From Cohnella herbarum (lineage in GTDB: Bacteria > Bacillota > Bacilli > Paenibacillales > Paenibacillaceae), in the NCBI RefSeq assembly GCF_012849095.1, contig NZ_CP051680.1, positions 8,109,001-8,173,000 on the forward strand: a stretch of 64,000 nt of DNA, read 5' to 3'. Below are positions 17,297 to 25,848 of this stretch, one piece after another. The position numbers were made by a program, and so were the translations under genes. The notes under the pieces are model-generated. The model worked only from the letters and a program-made list of their open reading frames with translations, was not told the origin of the DNA and did no database searches. Position 1 is the first letter of the stretch. Every line of letters begins with the position of its first letter.

Positions 17297-18130
17297 ATGA
17301 AATCGAAGAAATGGCTAGTCGCTTTTATTGCCCTTATGCTGCTGATTCCGGCGATGTCGGCTAATGCTGCGACAGGAGCTTACGTAACGAACGTCACATC
17401 CAATTCATTGACCTTGTCGTGGACGCTTCAGCCCGGGGAAAATTATGTTTATGTTTATAAGGACGGGTCCTTGTATTCCACAATGGCGGGGAATGGCATC
17501 AACGTTACGGGGCTCAGCCCTTGCACGACGTATAATTTCAATGTTGTCAGCGGCCAGAGCGGGTATACCAGCACTTCGACAATCGCAACGACATTGGGCT
17601 GCGATCCGACTCCAACCGCTCCGGTAATTACGTATACGACCGGCCCTTTTTACAATATCAATCTTTCATGGACTTCGACGAACGCGACCAACTACGACAT
17701 TTACAAGGATAACGCGTTCGTGGCCAACACGACAAACACGTCCTACACGATTTCGGGCTCGATGAGCACGACCCATGCGATTAAAATCGTCGCCAAAAAT
17801 AATACGGGACAGTCGGCTTCTTCAACGATTTACGTCACGTCTCCCGGATTCTCCAATTCATGGACGGCAACATTAAACGCAGGAAACATCAGAGTAGGTA
17901 CGGCAATAGCCAACCAAAGCTATACGACTTCCACGACCATGTATATGGATCTGTATCGCGTAACGGCTTCGGGAGACGTATTCGTAGCAAGCACAAGCGT
18001 ATATCTTAACCCTTCGCAATCGACGGGAGGCTGGTACAATCTGGCCTACGGCCAGCCGGCGGGAACGTACAAAATCACGCTCCATTCCGCTTATGCCACG
18101 ACGTCCGGAGTTTCATTGGGGAATTTCTAA
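17297..18130 (+). CDS. Secreted fibronectin type III-like protein
   Basis: A 277-aa exported protein. The signal peptide (KSKKWLVAFIALMLLIPAM core) ends near SANA|ATG. Two FnIII-like beta-sandwich modules follow: VTNVTSNSLTLSWTL to TIATTL (about 30-100) and APVITYTTGPFYNINLSWT to STIYVTS (about 110-185). A third Ser/Thr-rich beta domain closes the chain (about 190-277). The composition is rich in Thr, Ser, Asn and Tyr, typical of cell-surface or secreted proteins. Start ATG 17297 behind AAGGAAG; a GTG at 17288 is in frame but overlaps the ribosome site. No catalytic domain is present, so binding or structural roles are the limit of what can be said. Confidence 0.75.
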   Translation: MKSKKWLVAFIALMLLIPAMSANAATGAYVTNVTSNSLTLSWTLQPGENYVYVYKDGSLYSTMAGNGINVTGLSPCTTYNFNVVSGQSGYTSTSTIATTLGCDPTPTAPVITYTTGPFYNINLSWTSTNATNYDIYKDNAFVANTTNTSYTISGSMSTTHAIKIVAKNNTGQSASSTIYVTSPGFSNSWTATLNAGNIRVGTAIANQSYTTSTTMYMDLYRVTASGDVFVASTSVYLNPSQSTGGWYNLAYGQPAGTYKITLHSAYATTSGVSLGNF

Positions 18131-18146
18131 GAACTGAAATGACGAT

Positions 18147-18204
18147 AAGGAAGAAAAGAGCAGACGGGCTCGCTTCAGCGAACCTTGCTGCTCTTTTCTT
18201 ATTT
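18147..18204. terminator. Bidirectional terminator
   Basis: AAGAAAAGAGCA pairs with TGCTCTTTTCTT, flanked by A- and T-rich sequence, between the convergent FnIII and NlpC/P60 genes. Confidence 0.85.
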
Positions 18205-18217
18205 AGCGAGCATCTCG

Positions 18218-19243
18218 TTAAAAAAGCCGCCGAGCCGTAACGAACCGTTTTTTCCACTTCTCGTCGAAATCGGCGACATGCACGCCCTTATCCTTGGAGA
18301 ACGTATGGAGAATCCGGTTGTCTCCCGCGTAAATGCCGACATGTCCGATTTCAAGCCCCCGGGCGCCGAAAAACAGCAAATCTCCTTTGCGGAGCTCGTC
18401 CAATCCGACTTCTTTTCCTTCCTTGGCTTGATTATAGGAAACGCGCGGCAGGTCGATGGACAATACTTCGTTGAACACATGATGGACGAACGAGGAACAA
18501 TCGAACGTTAACGTTTGGTCGGGATCCGCCCCGAACTCGTATGGAACGCCCAAATACCGCTCACCGAAAGCGATCAGCTCATCCCCTCGAAGCTCGGTCA
18601 ACTCAGCATTCGAGTAATCGGTGTATTGGGGCTTGGCCGAGACGAAACCGATTTTATCGTCCTGCGTGCGCACTTCCAACCAATTCGCGTCGATCGCTCG
18701 AAGAACTTGAATCTTCTCTCCTTTGGCAAGCATCCGGGTCACGGGCGCATCCGACGCGGTATCGGGTGAAACTCTCAAATTCACACCGTAAATGACCGTA
18801 TTCTTATACTCCCGCGAGGACGAGATCGTAATGTCGCCGGAGTACGCGTGCCATTGGACGAGATCGCCGAGCGTCTCGCTAATGAACCTCAGAGGAACCA
18901 TAGTAAAGCCGTTAAGGATCCTCCCGGGTTGGGAAACCGGGATTCGATCTTTATTTAAGTACGCTGACGTTTCTCCGATACGATATGTAAAGTTCATCCC
19001 GGGTTTCGTCGCATTCACGGTCTGAGTTCCGTTATCCCAATCGATTGCGATTCCGTGCGCCTCGAATAAGGAGCGCATAGGAACGAGAGTGCTGCCGTTC
19101 ACGATAACGGGATCGGTAGTTAGCGCTAGTTTCTTACCGTCCATATAGACGTCCGACGGATCGTTCTTCTCTGCCGCGTGGATTGGAGCCGCCTGCGCGA
19201 GCAGCAATCCCGTTAACGCGATCGAACCGAATTTTTTAAGCAT
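18218..19243 (-). CDS. Secreted NlpC/P60 endopeptidase with stalk and SH3 domains
   Basis: A 341-aa cell-wall hydrolase. Start is the ATG at 19243, giving signal peptide MLKKFGSIALTGLLLAQA ending at IHAA; the frame runs further upstream without a ribosome site. Domains in order: a copper-amine-oxidase N-terminal-like stalk domain (VYMDGKKLALTTDPVIVNG to VNATKPG, about 35-135, with VPLRFISETLG), a bacterial SH3 domain (GVNLRVSPDTASDAPVTRML, about 160-215), and NlpC/P60 (about 225-341) with catalytic Cys in TFDCSSFVHHVF and His in IGHVGIYAG. It probably cleaves gamma-D-Glu-diamino acid bonds in peptidoglycan. It stands alone, with the repeat tract upstream of its start. Confidence 0.88.
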   Translation of the reverse strand: MLKKFGSIALTGLLLAQAAPIHAAEKNDPSDVYMDGKKLALTTDPVIVNGSTLVPMRSLFEAHGIAIDWDNGTQTVNATKPGMNFTYRIGETSAYLNKDRIPVSQPGRILNGFTMVPLRFISETLGDLVQWHAYSGDITISSSREYKNTVIYGVNLRVSPDTASDAPVTRMLAKGEKIQVLRAIDANWLEVRTQDDKIGFVSAKPQYTDYSNAELTELRGDELIAFGERYLGVPYEFGADPDQTLTFDCSSFVHHVFNEVLSIDLPRVSYNQAKEGKEVGLDELRKGDLLFFGARGLEIGHVGIYAGDNRILHTFSKDKGVHVADFDEKWKKRFVTARRLF

Positions 19244-19601
19244 GCTGGAGCCATCATCCTTTCGTTTCGGTGCCGTACACCTTATTACGAAAGAACGAGG
19301 CGGTTTGTTGTGTGGAAAATGGTGGGAGGGTACCTGCTTAGAGCTTTTGGAAGCTGGTTTATTGAATTCTTTTATTCCGCAGCAAACTTTCCCGGGAGTC
19401 GCCGGGTAATACTTATAGAACAGCACGAAAGAGGGGATTCCGGTTGGAGGATGATTGCCGCAAGCCGTTCAAACCGTGATTTTTCTGCATTTTATTGCGA
19501 GAGCGAATAATGCGGTATTATATTTCTTGATTCTGCGCCGCCGAGCCCAATAGCACAGCGATGCGGTACGATATAGACGGCAATAATGAAGCCTTTGGTG
19601 C

Positions 19602-19800
19602 AATAGTGCCAAAAAGTAACGCTACAGAGCCAACTACGAGCACGGATGGGGTAATAGTGCCAAAAAGTAACACTACAGAGCCGACTTCGGGCATGGATGG
19701 GGTAATAGTGCCAAAAAGTAACGCTATAGCACCGACTCAGAGCAAGATAGGGTAATAGTACCAAAAAGTAACGCTATAGCACCGACTCAGAGCAAGAAGA
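19602..19800. repeat. 51-bp tandem repeat array A (4 copies)
   Basis: The core AATAGTGCCAAAAAGTAAC begins at 19602, 19653, 19704 and 19754 (periods 51, 51, 50), each followed by a variable GC-richer half. A degenerate fifth unit follows near 19800. The array shares the AATAGT(A/G)CC core and the period with array B. Confidence 0.9.
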
Positions 19801-20002
19801 TGGGGCGATTGTGCCTGAATGTCTGCGACTTACATCACTTTCCCTCGCTATCCTACCAATTTGACCGTTCAGCTCTATCCTGTGCACCAACTCTCCTATA
19901 CCCACCATCTGATGAAGATAAGATACTTAACAATGATGGACAAGCGTTGACTTCGATATTGAGCAAGATTTGCTTTAGAAGTTGACGGATTATATAGATC
20001 TT

Positions 20003-20482
20003 GAAGCTGCGCCGCCGAGCCCAATAGTACCGCGATGCGGTACTATTCCCATGAAGCTGCGCCGCCGAGCCCAATAGTACCGCGACGATGTACTATCTCT
20101 CTTGAAGCAGCGCCGCCGAGCCCAATAGTAACCGCGATGCGGTACTATTTCCCAAGAAGCTGCGCTGCCGAGCCCAATAGTACCGCGATACGGTAATATT
20201 TCCCAAGAAGCAGCGCCGCTGAGCCCAATAGTACCGCGACGCGGTACTATCTCTCTTGAAGCAGCGCCGCCGAGCCCAATAGTACCGCGACACGGTACTA
20301 TATCGCATGAAGCAGCGCCGCCGAGCCCAATAGTACCGCGATACGGTAATATTTCCCAAGAAGCAGCGCCGCTGAGCCCAATAGTACCGCGACGCGGTAC
20401 TATCTCTCTTGAAGCAGCGCCGCCGAGCCCAATAGTACCGCGACACGGTACTATATCGCATGAAGCAGCGCCGCCGAGCCCC
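20003..20482. repeat. 51-bp tandem repeat array B (9 full copies plus one partial)
   Basis: Units starting GAAGC(T/A)GCGC begin at 20003, 20053, 20104, 20156, 20207, 20258, 20309, 20360, 20411 and 20462. Most units carry a hairpin such as ATAGTACCGC-GAC-GCGGTACTAT (20228-20250). Three consecutive units are duplicated exactly as a 153-bp block (20191 onward and 20344 onward), showing recent expansion. Confidence 0.93.
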
Positions 20483-20592
20483 AGCTTACTGTTTTAAGCT
20501 CGAGTGGTATAATGAGAAAGCATAGCGTACACGCGCGGGAAAATAGAAAGAAGAAGTTTTGAGCTAAGAACGGGATAGGAGGATATGAATAA

Positions 20593-22119
20593 ATGGCGCA
20601 ACGAAGCAGGCAGGAAGTGCTCGAGTATCTGAGCCGGGCGGAGGTAGCCGCGGTCGGTACTTCCAATATGGGATCGCCTCGCCAGAGGATGATGCATTTC
20701 GCCGCGGACGAGGAGTTCCAGTTTTACTTAACGAGCACGAAGGGCGATCCGAAGGTCATTCAATGGATTAATATCCCGGAAACCGCGATGCTCATCCACC
20801 AAGGGGCCACCTTCATGGAGATGGAGGAGTGCGAAATCATCGGCCGGGCGGAAGTGTTGAAGGAAGAGAAGGATCGGAACAAAGCGATCGAACTGCTCGT
20901 CAACCGTTCTCCGATCGTTGGGCAATTTCATCAAATCGGAGCCCTCGATCGGTTGGAATTTATTCGGGTGAAGCCGTTTACGGTCAAATATCGCTATGTG
21001 CCGGAAATTCTGCAGGGCGAACCCCCGACGGTGTTCGATTTCGAAGAAAACCGGGAAAAGGTGAGCGTGTGGGACGACGTGAGAGCGAAGGCGCGGGCTT
21101 GGAAAGAGGCCGTTCGCCCGTTGTCGCTGACCGCGGCGTTAGTGCCGATTTTATTAGGCGGGGCGTTGGCTTTGTCAGGATCGGCGGAGTTTAACGTGCT
21201 TCACTTTATTTTGACCTTATTCGGGGCAATCATGATTCAGGCAGGTACGAATATGATCAACGATTGGAAAGACGCGGAACGGGACGGCGAAAATCGAACC
21301 GGAATCCGGCCGTTCACGGGCGGTTCCAGGATGATCCAGCTCGGATTGATCTCGCGGGCGGACATGTGTTTCTTCGGGTTGGCATTATCGATCGGCGCCG
21401 CTTTGATCGGGATTTATTTAGTCGCCGTTAGCGGTTGGGGATTGATCCCGCTTATCTTATACGGAATCATTGCCGGTTTATTCTATACGAACAACAAGGG
21501 GAAATTCTCGTTCATCAATATGGCTCCGGGTATCGCCGAGTTCCTTATCGCAACGACTTACGGCGTATTCATGACCATGGGAGCGTTCTACGTGCAAACG
21601 GGCCACTACTCGATGCAGGCGTTGCTGATCTCGCTTCCCGTCGCGCTATTCATAAGCAACGTCCTGTTAATCAACCAGTTCCCGGACGCGGAATCCGACG
21701 CGAAGTCGGATAAGAAAACGCTGGTCGTGCGTCTCGGCAAAAAACAAGCTAAAAACGTATTGATCGCCGGATTCATAGCCGGCTACGCGATCATCGGTAT
21801 TTTGCCGCTGCTCGGCTACGGACCGTTAACGCTTTACTTTGCTTTTCTATCCGTTCCTTTCGCGATTCAGGCAATCCGATACGCGCATCGGTATTACGAC
21901 AAGAACGCTACGGATCTCATCCCCAGCAACGCGCATACGGCCATCAACCATTTGTTCAACGGTTTGCTTCTCGTATTCGCTTTTCTGTTGGGAGCGGTAA
22001 ACCTTGTCGTGCCCGTGTTATATTTATTGGCATCCTTTGCGCTAGTGTTCTGGGTGTGGAATTATATCGAGCGGCAGAGAAAAGTAATGAACGACTTTAA
22101 AGTCGCTTTCCGAAAATAA
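20593..22119 (+). CDS. PNPOx-like domain fused to a UbiA-family prenyltransferase
   Basis: A 508-aa two-domain protein. The N-terminal part (about 1-155; MAQRSRQEVLEYLSRAEVAA, FYLTSTKGDPKVIQWI) is a pyridoxamine-phosphate-oxidase-like flavin-binding split barrel. The C-terminal part (about 170-508) is an integral membrane UbiA prenyltransferase with about eight or nine membrane segments and the two Asp-rich Mg-prenyl-diphosphate motifs, NMINDWKDAERDGENR (about 225) and NQFPDAESDAKSDKK (about 365). The C-terminal half most resembles MenA-type enzymes (menaquinone synthesis), but the acceptor is not certain. Start ATG behind AGGAGGA. The fusion suggests a flavin- or redox-linked modification of an aromatic substrate. 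It stands alone, followed by a terminator. Confidence 0.82.
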   Translation: MAQRSRQEVLEYLSRAEVAAVGTSNMGSPRQRMMHFAADEEFQFYLTSTKGDPKVIQWINIPETAMLIHQGATFMEMEECEIIGRAEVLKEEKDRNKAIELLVNRSPIVGQFHQIGALDRLEFIRVKPFTVKYRYVPEILQGEPPTVFDFEENREKVSVWDDVRAKARAWKEAVRPLSLTAALVPILLGGALALSGSAEFNVLHFILTLFGAIMIQAGTNMINDWKDAERDGENRTGIRPFTGGSRMIQLGLISRADMCFFGLALSIGAALIGIYLVAVSGWGLIPLILYGIIAGLFYTNNKGKFSFINMAPGIAEFLIATTYGVFMTMGAFYVQTGHYSMQALLISLPVALFISNVLLINQFPDAESDAKSDKKTLVVRLGKKQAKNVLIAGFIAGYAIIGILPLLGYGPLTLYFAFLSVPFAIQAIRYAHRYYDKNATDLIPSNAHTAINHLFNGLLLVFAFLLGAVNLVVPVLYLLASFALVFWVWNYIERQRKVMNDFKVAFRK

Positions 22120-22133
22120 TCGAACTCTCAAAT

Positions 22134-22167
22134 CAAACCCCGTTCATGCGACTGACGGGGTTCTTGG
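22134..22167 (+). terminator. Rho-independent terminator
   Basis: AACCCCGT pairs with ACGGGGTT around an 11-nt loop, followed by CTTGGT; the T-run is weak. Confidence 0.7.
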
Positions 22168-22279
22168 TCTATTACGAATGCTCGATAGGCATAAGGCAAA
22201 TACGCTATCTCTATTGGACGAAGCATTCGATTTCTGTTATCTTAAATTCCGTGCTTTTATTAATGGGGAGGCTTCCGAA

Positions 22280-22972
22280 ATGATCCTAGAAGTAATTGCA
22301 ACAAGCGTAAGGGATGCCAGATTGGCTCAGGAAAATGGAGCTAACCGAATAGAGCTCATCTCCGGCATCGTCGAAGGCGGAGTAACGCCTAGTTACGGGT
22401 TGGTTAAAGAGGTCGTGAAGGCGGTCGACATTCCCGTTAACGTGATGCTGCGTCCTCATGCGAACAGCTTCGTCTACGACGCGGACGACTTAGCGGTCAT
22501 GAGACGCGATGTTCGGGCCATTCAGGCGTGCGGAGCCGCGGGTTTCGTGATGGGGATGCTGACGCTGGACAACCGGATTGACGAGAGGGCATTGGAGATG
22601 CTGCTTAGCGAAACGGGGACTTTGCCCGTTACGTTCCATCGCGCGTTCGATGAGCTCGAAGATCGGCACGCGGCGCTGCAACTGTTGAGCCGGTATCCGA
22701 CGATCCGTAGAGTTCTGACCTCGGGCGGCAAACCCAGCGTTCTGGACGCGAAACCTGAGATCGCGGAGTTGGTAAAGTTATGCGAAGGACAATCTATCGA
22801 GATCTTGGCCGGCAGCGGACTTAACGTGGAATCGTTGGATGAATTCATTAAGCAGACGAAAGTCGCGGAAGTTCATATGGGCACGGGAGTGAGAGTGAAC
22901 GGCCGAGCGCTTGAACCGATCGATCCGAATAAACTGCAAGCGGCCGCCGCGATCACTAGTCGTTACAACTAG
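22280..22972 (+). CDS. cutC: CutC family protein
   Basis: A 230-aa TIM-barrel protein of the CutC family, named for copper homeostasis in E. coli although its biochemical function is unsettled. Motifs: MILEVIATSVRDARLAQ, GANRIELISGIVEGGVTPS (about 22), VNVMLRPHANSFVY (about 55), GFVMGMLT (about 90), VTFHRAFDE (about 120), LTSGGKPSV (about 150) and EVHMGTGVR (about 198). Start is ATG 22280 behind GGGGAGG; the frame extends upstream to 22178 without a ribosome site. It lies 26 bp before the asparaginase gene and is probably cotranscribed. Confidence 0.88.
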   Translation: MILEVIATSVRDARLAQENGANRIELISGIVEGGVTPSYGLVKEVVKAVDIPVNVMLRPHANSFVYDADDLAVMRRDVRAIQACGAAGFVMGMLTLDNRIDERALEMLLSETGTLPVTFHRAFDELEDRHAALQLLSRYPTIRRVLTSGGKPSVLDAKPEIAELVKLCEGQSIEILAGSGLNVESLDEFIKQTKVAEVHMGTGVRVNGRALEPIDPNKLQAAAAITSRYN

Positions 22973-22998
22973 ATTCAACATAGATGGAGGGTATTCGG

Positions 22999-24006
22999 AT
23001 GAATAAATTGTTGGTGCAAGAGTCAAGAGGAGAACTGGTCGAGTGCGAATACGAAGGACATATTTGCGGAATTTCCTACTCGGGAGACGTTCTGTACCGG
23101 TTCGGGAATCCCGAGCACGTAACTCATATGCGATCGGCAGCCAAGCCGATCCAAGCGATCCCTTCTTTCCGTCATCGGATCGACGAGCGTTATCCGTTTA
23201 GCGACAAAGAGCTTACGATCATGACCGCATCCCATCGCGCCGAGCCGTATCAAGTTCAAGCGCTGGAGTCTATGCTCGGCAAGATCGGAATCGACGAGAA
23301 CGAACTGGTGTGCCATTCGACTTATCCGCTGAATGCGGACGCTAGGCACGAACTTGTCGCGCAAGGCAAGCCCGAACGTCACCTTTACCATAACTGCTCG
23401 GGCAAACACCTGGGCATCTTGGCATATTGCAAGAGCAAGGGCTACAGCACGGAGAATTACGCGGATCCGAATCATCCCGCGCAGCAAGAAATTTTGGCAA
23501 CGCTATCCTTGCTTGCCGAATACCCGGCGGAACGGATCGTAGTCGCGATCGACGGTTGCGGTTTCCCGGTGTTCGGACTGCCGCTTCACAATATGGCCAA
23601 AGCCTATCTGAAGTTCGCTTGTCCGGAACTGATCGAGGATCTCGCGACGCGTTCTGCCGTCGAGCAGATCGGAAAGCTGATGAACGACAATTTCGAGATG
23701 GTGTCCGGGACGGGGCTTATTTGCTCGACGTTGCTCAAGGATTCCAATATCGTGGCTAAAGGCGGAGCCAAGGGCGTTTATTGTTTCGGTCTTCGAAAAG
23801 AGAAGATGGCTTTCGCCCTTAAAGTGATGGATGGCTCTGAAGACAAGTGGCCGATTATCGTGGCTTCTATCCTCGAACAAATCGGTTACGATCGCCAAGA
23901 GACGATAGACAGCATGTACGAACTTTGTCCTAGACAATTCACGAACGGTAATGGAACGATCGTTGGCGCGAACACGGCCGTATTCAAGTTGGAGAAAATC
24001 GGTTAA
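22999..24006 (+). CDS. L-asparaginase II family protein
   Basis: A 335-aa member of the asparaginase II (PF06089) family, which hydrolyses L-asparagine to aspartate and ammonia in characterised rhizobial members. Motifs: VTHMRSAAKPIQAIP (about 40), IMTASHRAEPYQVQ (about 72), YHNCSGKHLGILAYCK (about 130, the catalytic SGKH), VAIDGCGFPVFGLPL (about 180) and TGLICSTLLK. Start ATG 22999 behind GGAGGG; ATG 22984 overlaps that site. It pairs with cutC. Cytoplasmic, since no signal peptide is visible. Confidence 0.87.
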   Translation: MNKLLVQESRGELVECEYEGHICGISYSGDVLYRFGNPEHVTHMRSAAKPIQAIPSFRHRIDERYPFSDKELTIMTASHRAEPYQVQALESMLGKIGIDENELVCHSTYPLNADARHELVAQGKPERHLYHNCSGKHLGILAYCKSKGYSTENYADPNHPAQQEILATLSLLAEYPAERIVVAIDGCGFPVFGLPLHNMAKAYLKFACPELIEDLATRSAVEQIGKLMNDNFEMVSGTGLICSTLLKDSNIVAKGGAKGVYCFGLRKEKMAFALKVMDGSEDKWPIIVASILEQIGYDRQETIDSMYELCPRQFTNGNGTIVGANTAVFKLEKIG

Positions 24007-24021
24007 GCGCCCTTATACGAT

Positions 24022-24092
24022 GGACGATCGAAAAAGACGCAACCCGGAAAGCAGCAAGAGCTGCTCTCACGAGGTTGCGTCTTTTTCGATTT
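24022..24092. terminator. Bidirectional terminator overlapping the kinase 3' end
   Basis: CGAAAAAGACGCAACC pairs with GGTTGCGTCTTTTTCG. The right arm lies inside the last codons of the convergent histidine kinase, an economical shared terminator. Confidence 0.88.
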
Positions 24093-25848
24093 TCGGAAGC
24101 TTGTAAGTGACCGTAGTTCCTTTGCCATGTTCGCTTTTCAGTGAAATTCCGCAATCCGGGCCGTAATGAAGCTCGATTCTTTCCTGCACGTTGGCCAGTC
24201 CGATATGTTCCGAGACGGACTTGGTTTCGCGGTGCCGCAAGTGTCGTTGAATGTCCGCAAGTTCGTCAGGCGTAATGCCCTGACCGTTGTCGGACACTTC
24301 GATCACCGTATAATCGTCCGTCTCGTAGCCGGAAATCTCGATGCGTCCTTCGCCGGGAATCATTTCTAGTCCGTGGTATATCGCGTTCTCGACGATAGGC
24401 TGCAACGTCAGCTTCGGGATCCGGTATGCGAGTAGATGCTCTGGGATGGAGACGATCAAGCTGAACTTATCGTCGTAGCGGATTTGTTGGATTTCCACAT
24501 ATCGAACGACCTGCTTCAATTCCTCTCGCAAGGGTACCACTTGCTCGCCTGACGAGATGCTGTAACGAAACATTTCGGATAACATCTTGGCCATCCGGGA
24601 AAGCAACGGAACCTCTTCGATGACGGCGATCGCATTCATGGAATCGAGCGTGTTGTACAAGAAATGCGGGTTGATCTGCGAATGAAGCGCCTTAAGCTGG
24701 GCTTCCTTTCGGGTAATCTCCGATTTGTATACATGGTGAACGAGCGTATGGATTTCTTCGGTCATCCGGTTGAAGCTTCGGGTTAATTGTCCGACTTCGT
24801 CGGTGCTTTGAACGTCCAATTGAATGTTGAAATCGCCGGCTTGCACCTTTTTCATTTTCTCTTGGAGAGTCCTGATCGGTTGCGTAATCCGCCTGGATAC
24901 ATAATTCGAGATGACAAGGGCGATGATCAGGGCGAAGAACCCGATGCCGATCGTGATATCCCGGTATTTGTTGGAATTGCTTTGAATGCTGCTTAGCGGA
25001 TCGAGAGTAACGAAGCGCCAACCCGTGACGTCCGAATAGGTAGAGCTGACGAACATGCGCCGACCCTCGATATCCATCCATCCCGACGAATTTCCGTGTA
25101 TGCCGCCGCCTTCGGCCCATTTTAGCCCGATTCGTTCAATAGCGCTGCTGTAGACGATTTCGTTGTCACCGTTCAGAATAATGACGTTGGTCAATTTCAA
25201 GCCGCTTAGCAGCCGATAGATGTCCATAACGCTAATATCGATGACGATTCCGCCAAGATTGGCGTTACCTGTCGTATTGTTGATTTTCCTGACCAGAGAA
25301 AACGTATAAGGCGAAGCGGATGACGAAGGAATGAAGTACGAACGCTTGAAGGGGCCGGCGACCTGCACTTCCCCTTGCAGGGCTAACGCTTGCGTATACC
25401 AAGGTTGATCGGCGAAAGTCTCTCCGATGTAGAGAGGGTCTCTCTGAATCATCGTCCCGTCCTTCGTGACGATCGTGACGTTGTGGATTTCGCTCTTGAT
25501 CCCCATATAGCCGTACCATTCGGCAAATTGTTGGAATAAGCTGGACTTCCAGCGCGTCTGTTCGATGATATCGGTAGGCAGGCCTTTATTCAGCAATTGC
25601 TGAATTTCTCCCGTATAGATGACCCGGCTGTACAGCTCGAGGGAGTTGAAATATTCTTGGAGGTTCTGCGAAAGCAGCTTCATCTCCAGTAGCCGGTTTT
25701 CTTGCGTCTGCGTTTGCGTGACGCTTATGGTCGTCATGTATAGAATACTGCCAAGGATTAACAAAGGAATGAGGATGACCAAAGAATAGGAAAACAACAG
25801 CTTGTTCTGCAAGCTGCTATTCCAGCTAGTCAGCTTGCTCTTAATCAA
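24067..25848 (-). CDS. YesM-type sensor histidine kinase
   Basis: Membrane sensor of a two-component system. A TTG start at 25848 (593 aa) fits AAGGAGG with 9-nt spacing; the ATG at 25857 abuts that site. Order: first membrane segment (about 15-38, LLFSYSLVILIPLLILG), an extracytoplasmic Cache-like sensor domain (about 40-290), a second membrane segment (about 300-320), HAMP (RRITQPIRTLQEKMKKVQAG), the His-kinase motif LHSQINPHFLYNTLDSM (about 393, His in NPHF) and an ATPase domain (LTLQPIVENAIYHGLE, VSDNGQGI, HIGLANVQERIEL). Overlaps the response regulator gene by 8 bp. It probably detects an oligosaccharide or the adjacent binding protein and controls the divergent importer. Confidence 0.93.
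   Translation of the reverse strand: MIKSKLTSWNSSLQNKLLFSYSLVILIPLLILGSILYMTTISVTQTQTQENRLLEMKLLSQNLQEYFNSLELYSRVIYTGEIQQLLNKGLPTDIIEQTRWKSSLFQQFAEWYGYMGIKSEIHNVTIVTKDGTMIQRDPLYIGETFADQPWYTQALALQGEVQVAGPFKRSYFIPSSSASPYTFSLVRKINNTTGNANLGGIVIDISVMDIYRLLSGLKLTNVIILNGDNEIVYSSAIERIGLKWAEGGGIHGNSSGWMDIEGRRMFVSSTYSDVTGWRFVTLDPLSSIQSNSNKYRDITIGIGFFALIIALVISNYVSRRITQPIRTLQEKMKKVQAGDFNIQLDVQSTDEVGQLTRSFNRMTEEIHTLVHHVYKSEITRKEAQLKALHSQINPHFLYNTLDSMNAIAVIEEVPLLSRMAKMLSEMFRYSISSGEQVVPLREELKQVVRYVEIQQIRYDDKFSLIVSIPEHLLAYRIPKLTLQPIVENAIYHGLEMIPGEGRIEISGYETDDYTVIEVSDNGQGITPDELADIQRHLRHRETKSVSEHIGLANVQERIELHYGPDCGISLKSEHGKGTTVTYKLPKIEKDATS

Larger units (their letters stand above)
19244..20592. other. 1.35-kb non-coding tract dominated by 51-bp repeats
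   Basis: No convincing gene is present. From 19244 to about 19525 I see only the presumed NlpC promoter region. A lone copy of the B-type unit occurs at 19530-19576, array A at 19602-19800, about 200 bp of unique sequence, and array B at 20003-20482. TATAAT at 20508-20513 is a likely -10 for the downstream fusion gene. Open frames across the arrays arise from the 51-bp (17-codon) period and lack ribosome sites. Confidence 0.7.

Noticed and set aside
19310..19510. 66-codon plus-strand frame upstream of the NlpC/P60 gene
   Set aside because: Overlaps the presumed promoter of a minus-strand gene and has no domain or convincing start.
19492..19764. Minus-strand 90-codon frame over array A
   Set aside because: Same reason as array B: periodic open frame without ribosome site.
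20093..20461. Minus-strand 122-codon frame across array B with repeated YYWARRRCF-like sequence
   Set aside because: The frame exists because the repeat is 51 bp (17 codons). There is no start site signal, and units with 50- and 52-bp spacing break the phase at one end. I treat it as repeat DNA.
20003..20482. CRISPR array
   Set aside because: Units are tandem near-identical 51-mers without unique spacers, and no cas genes are nearby.
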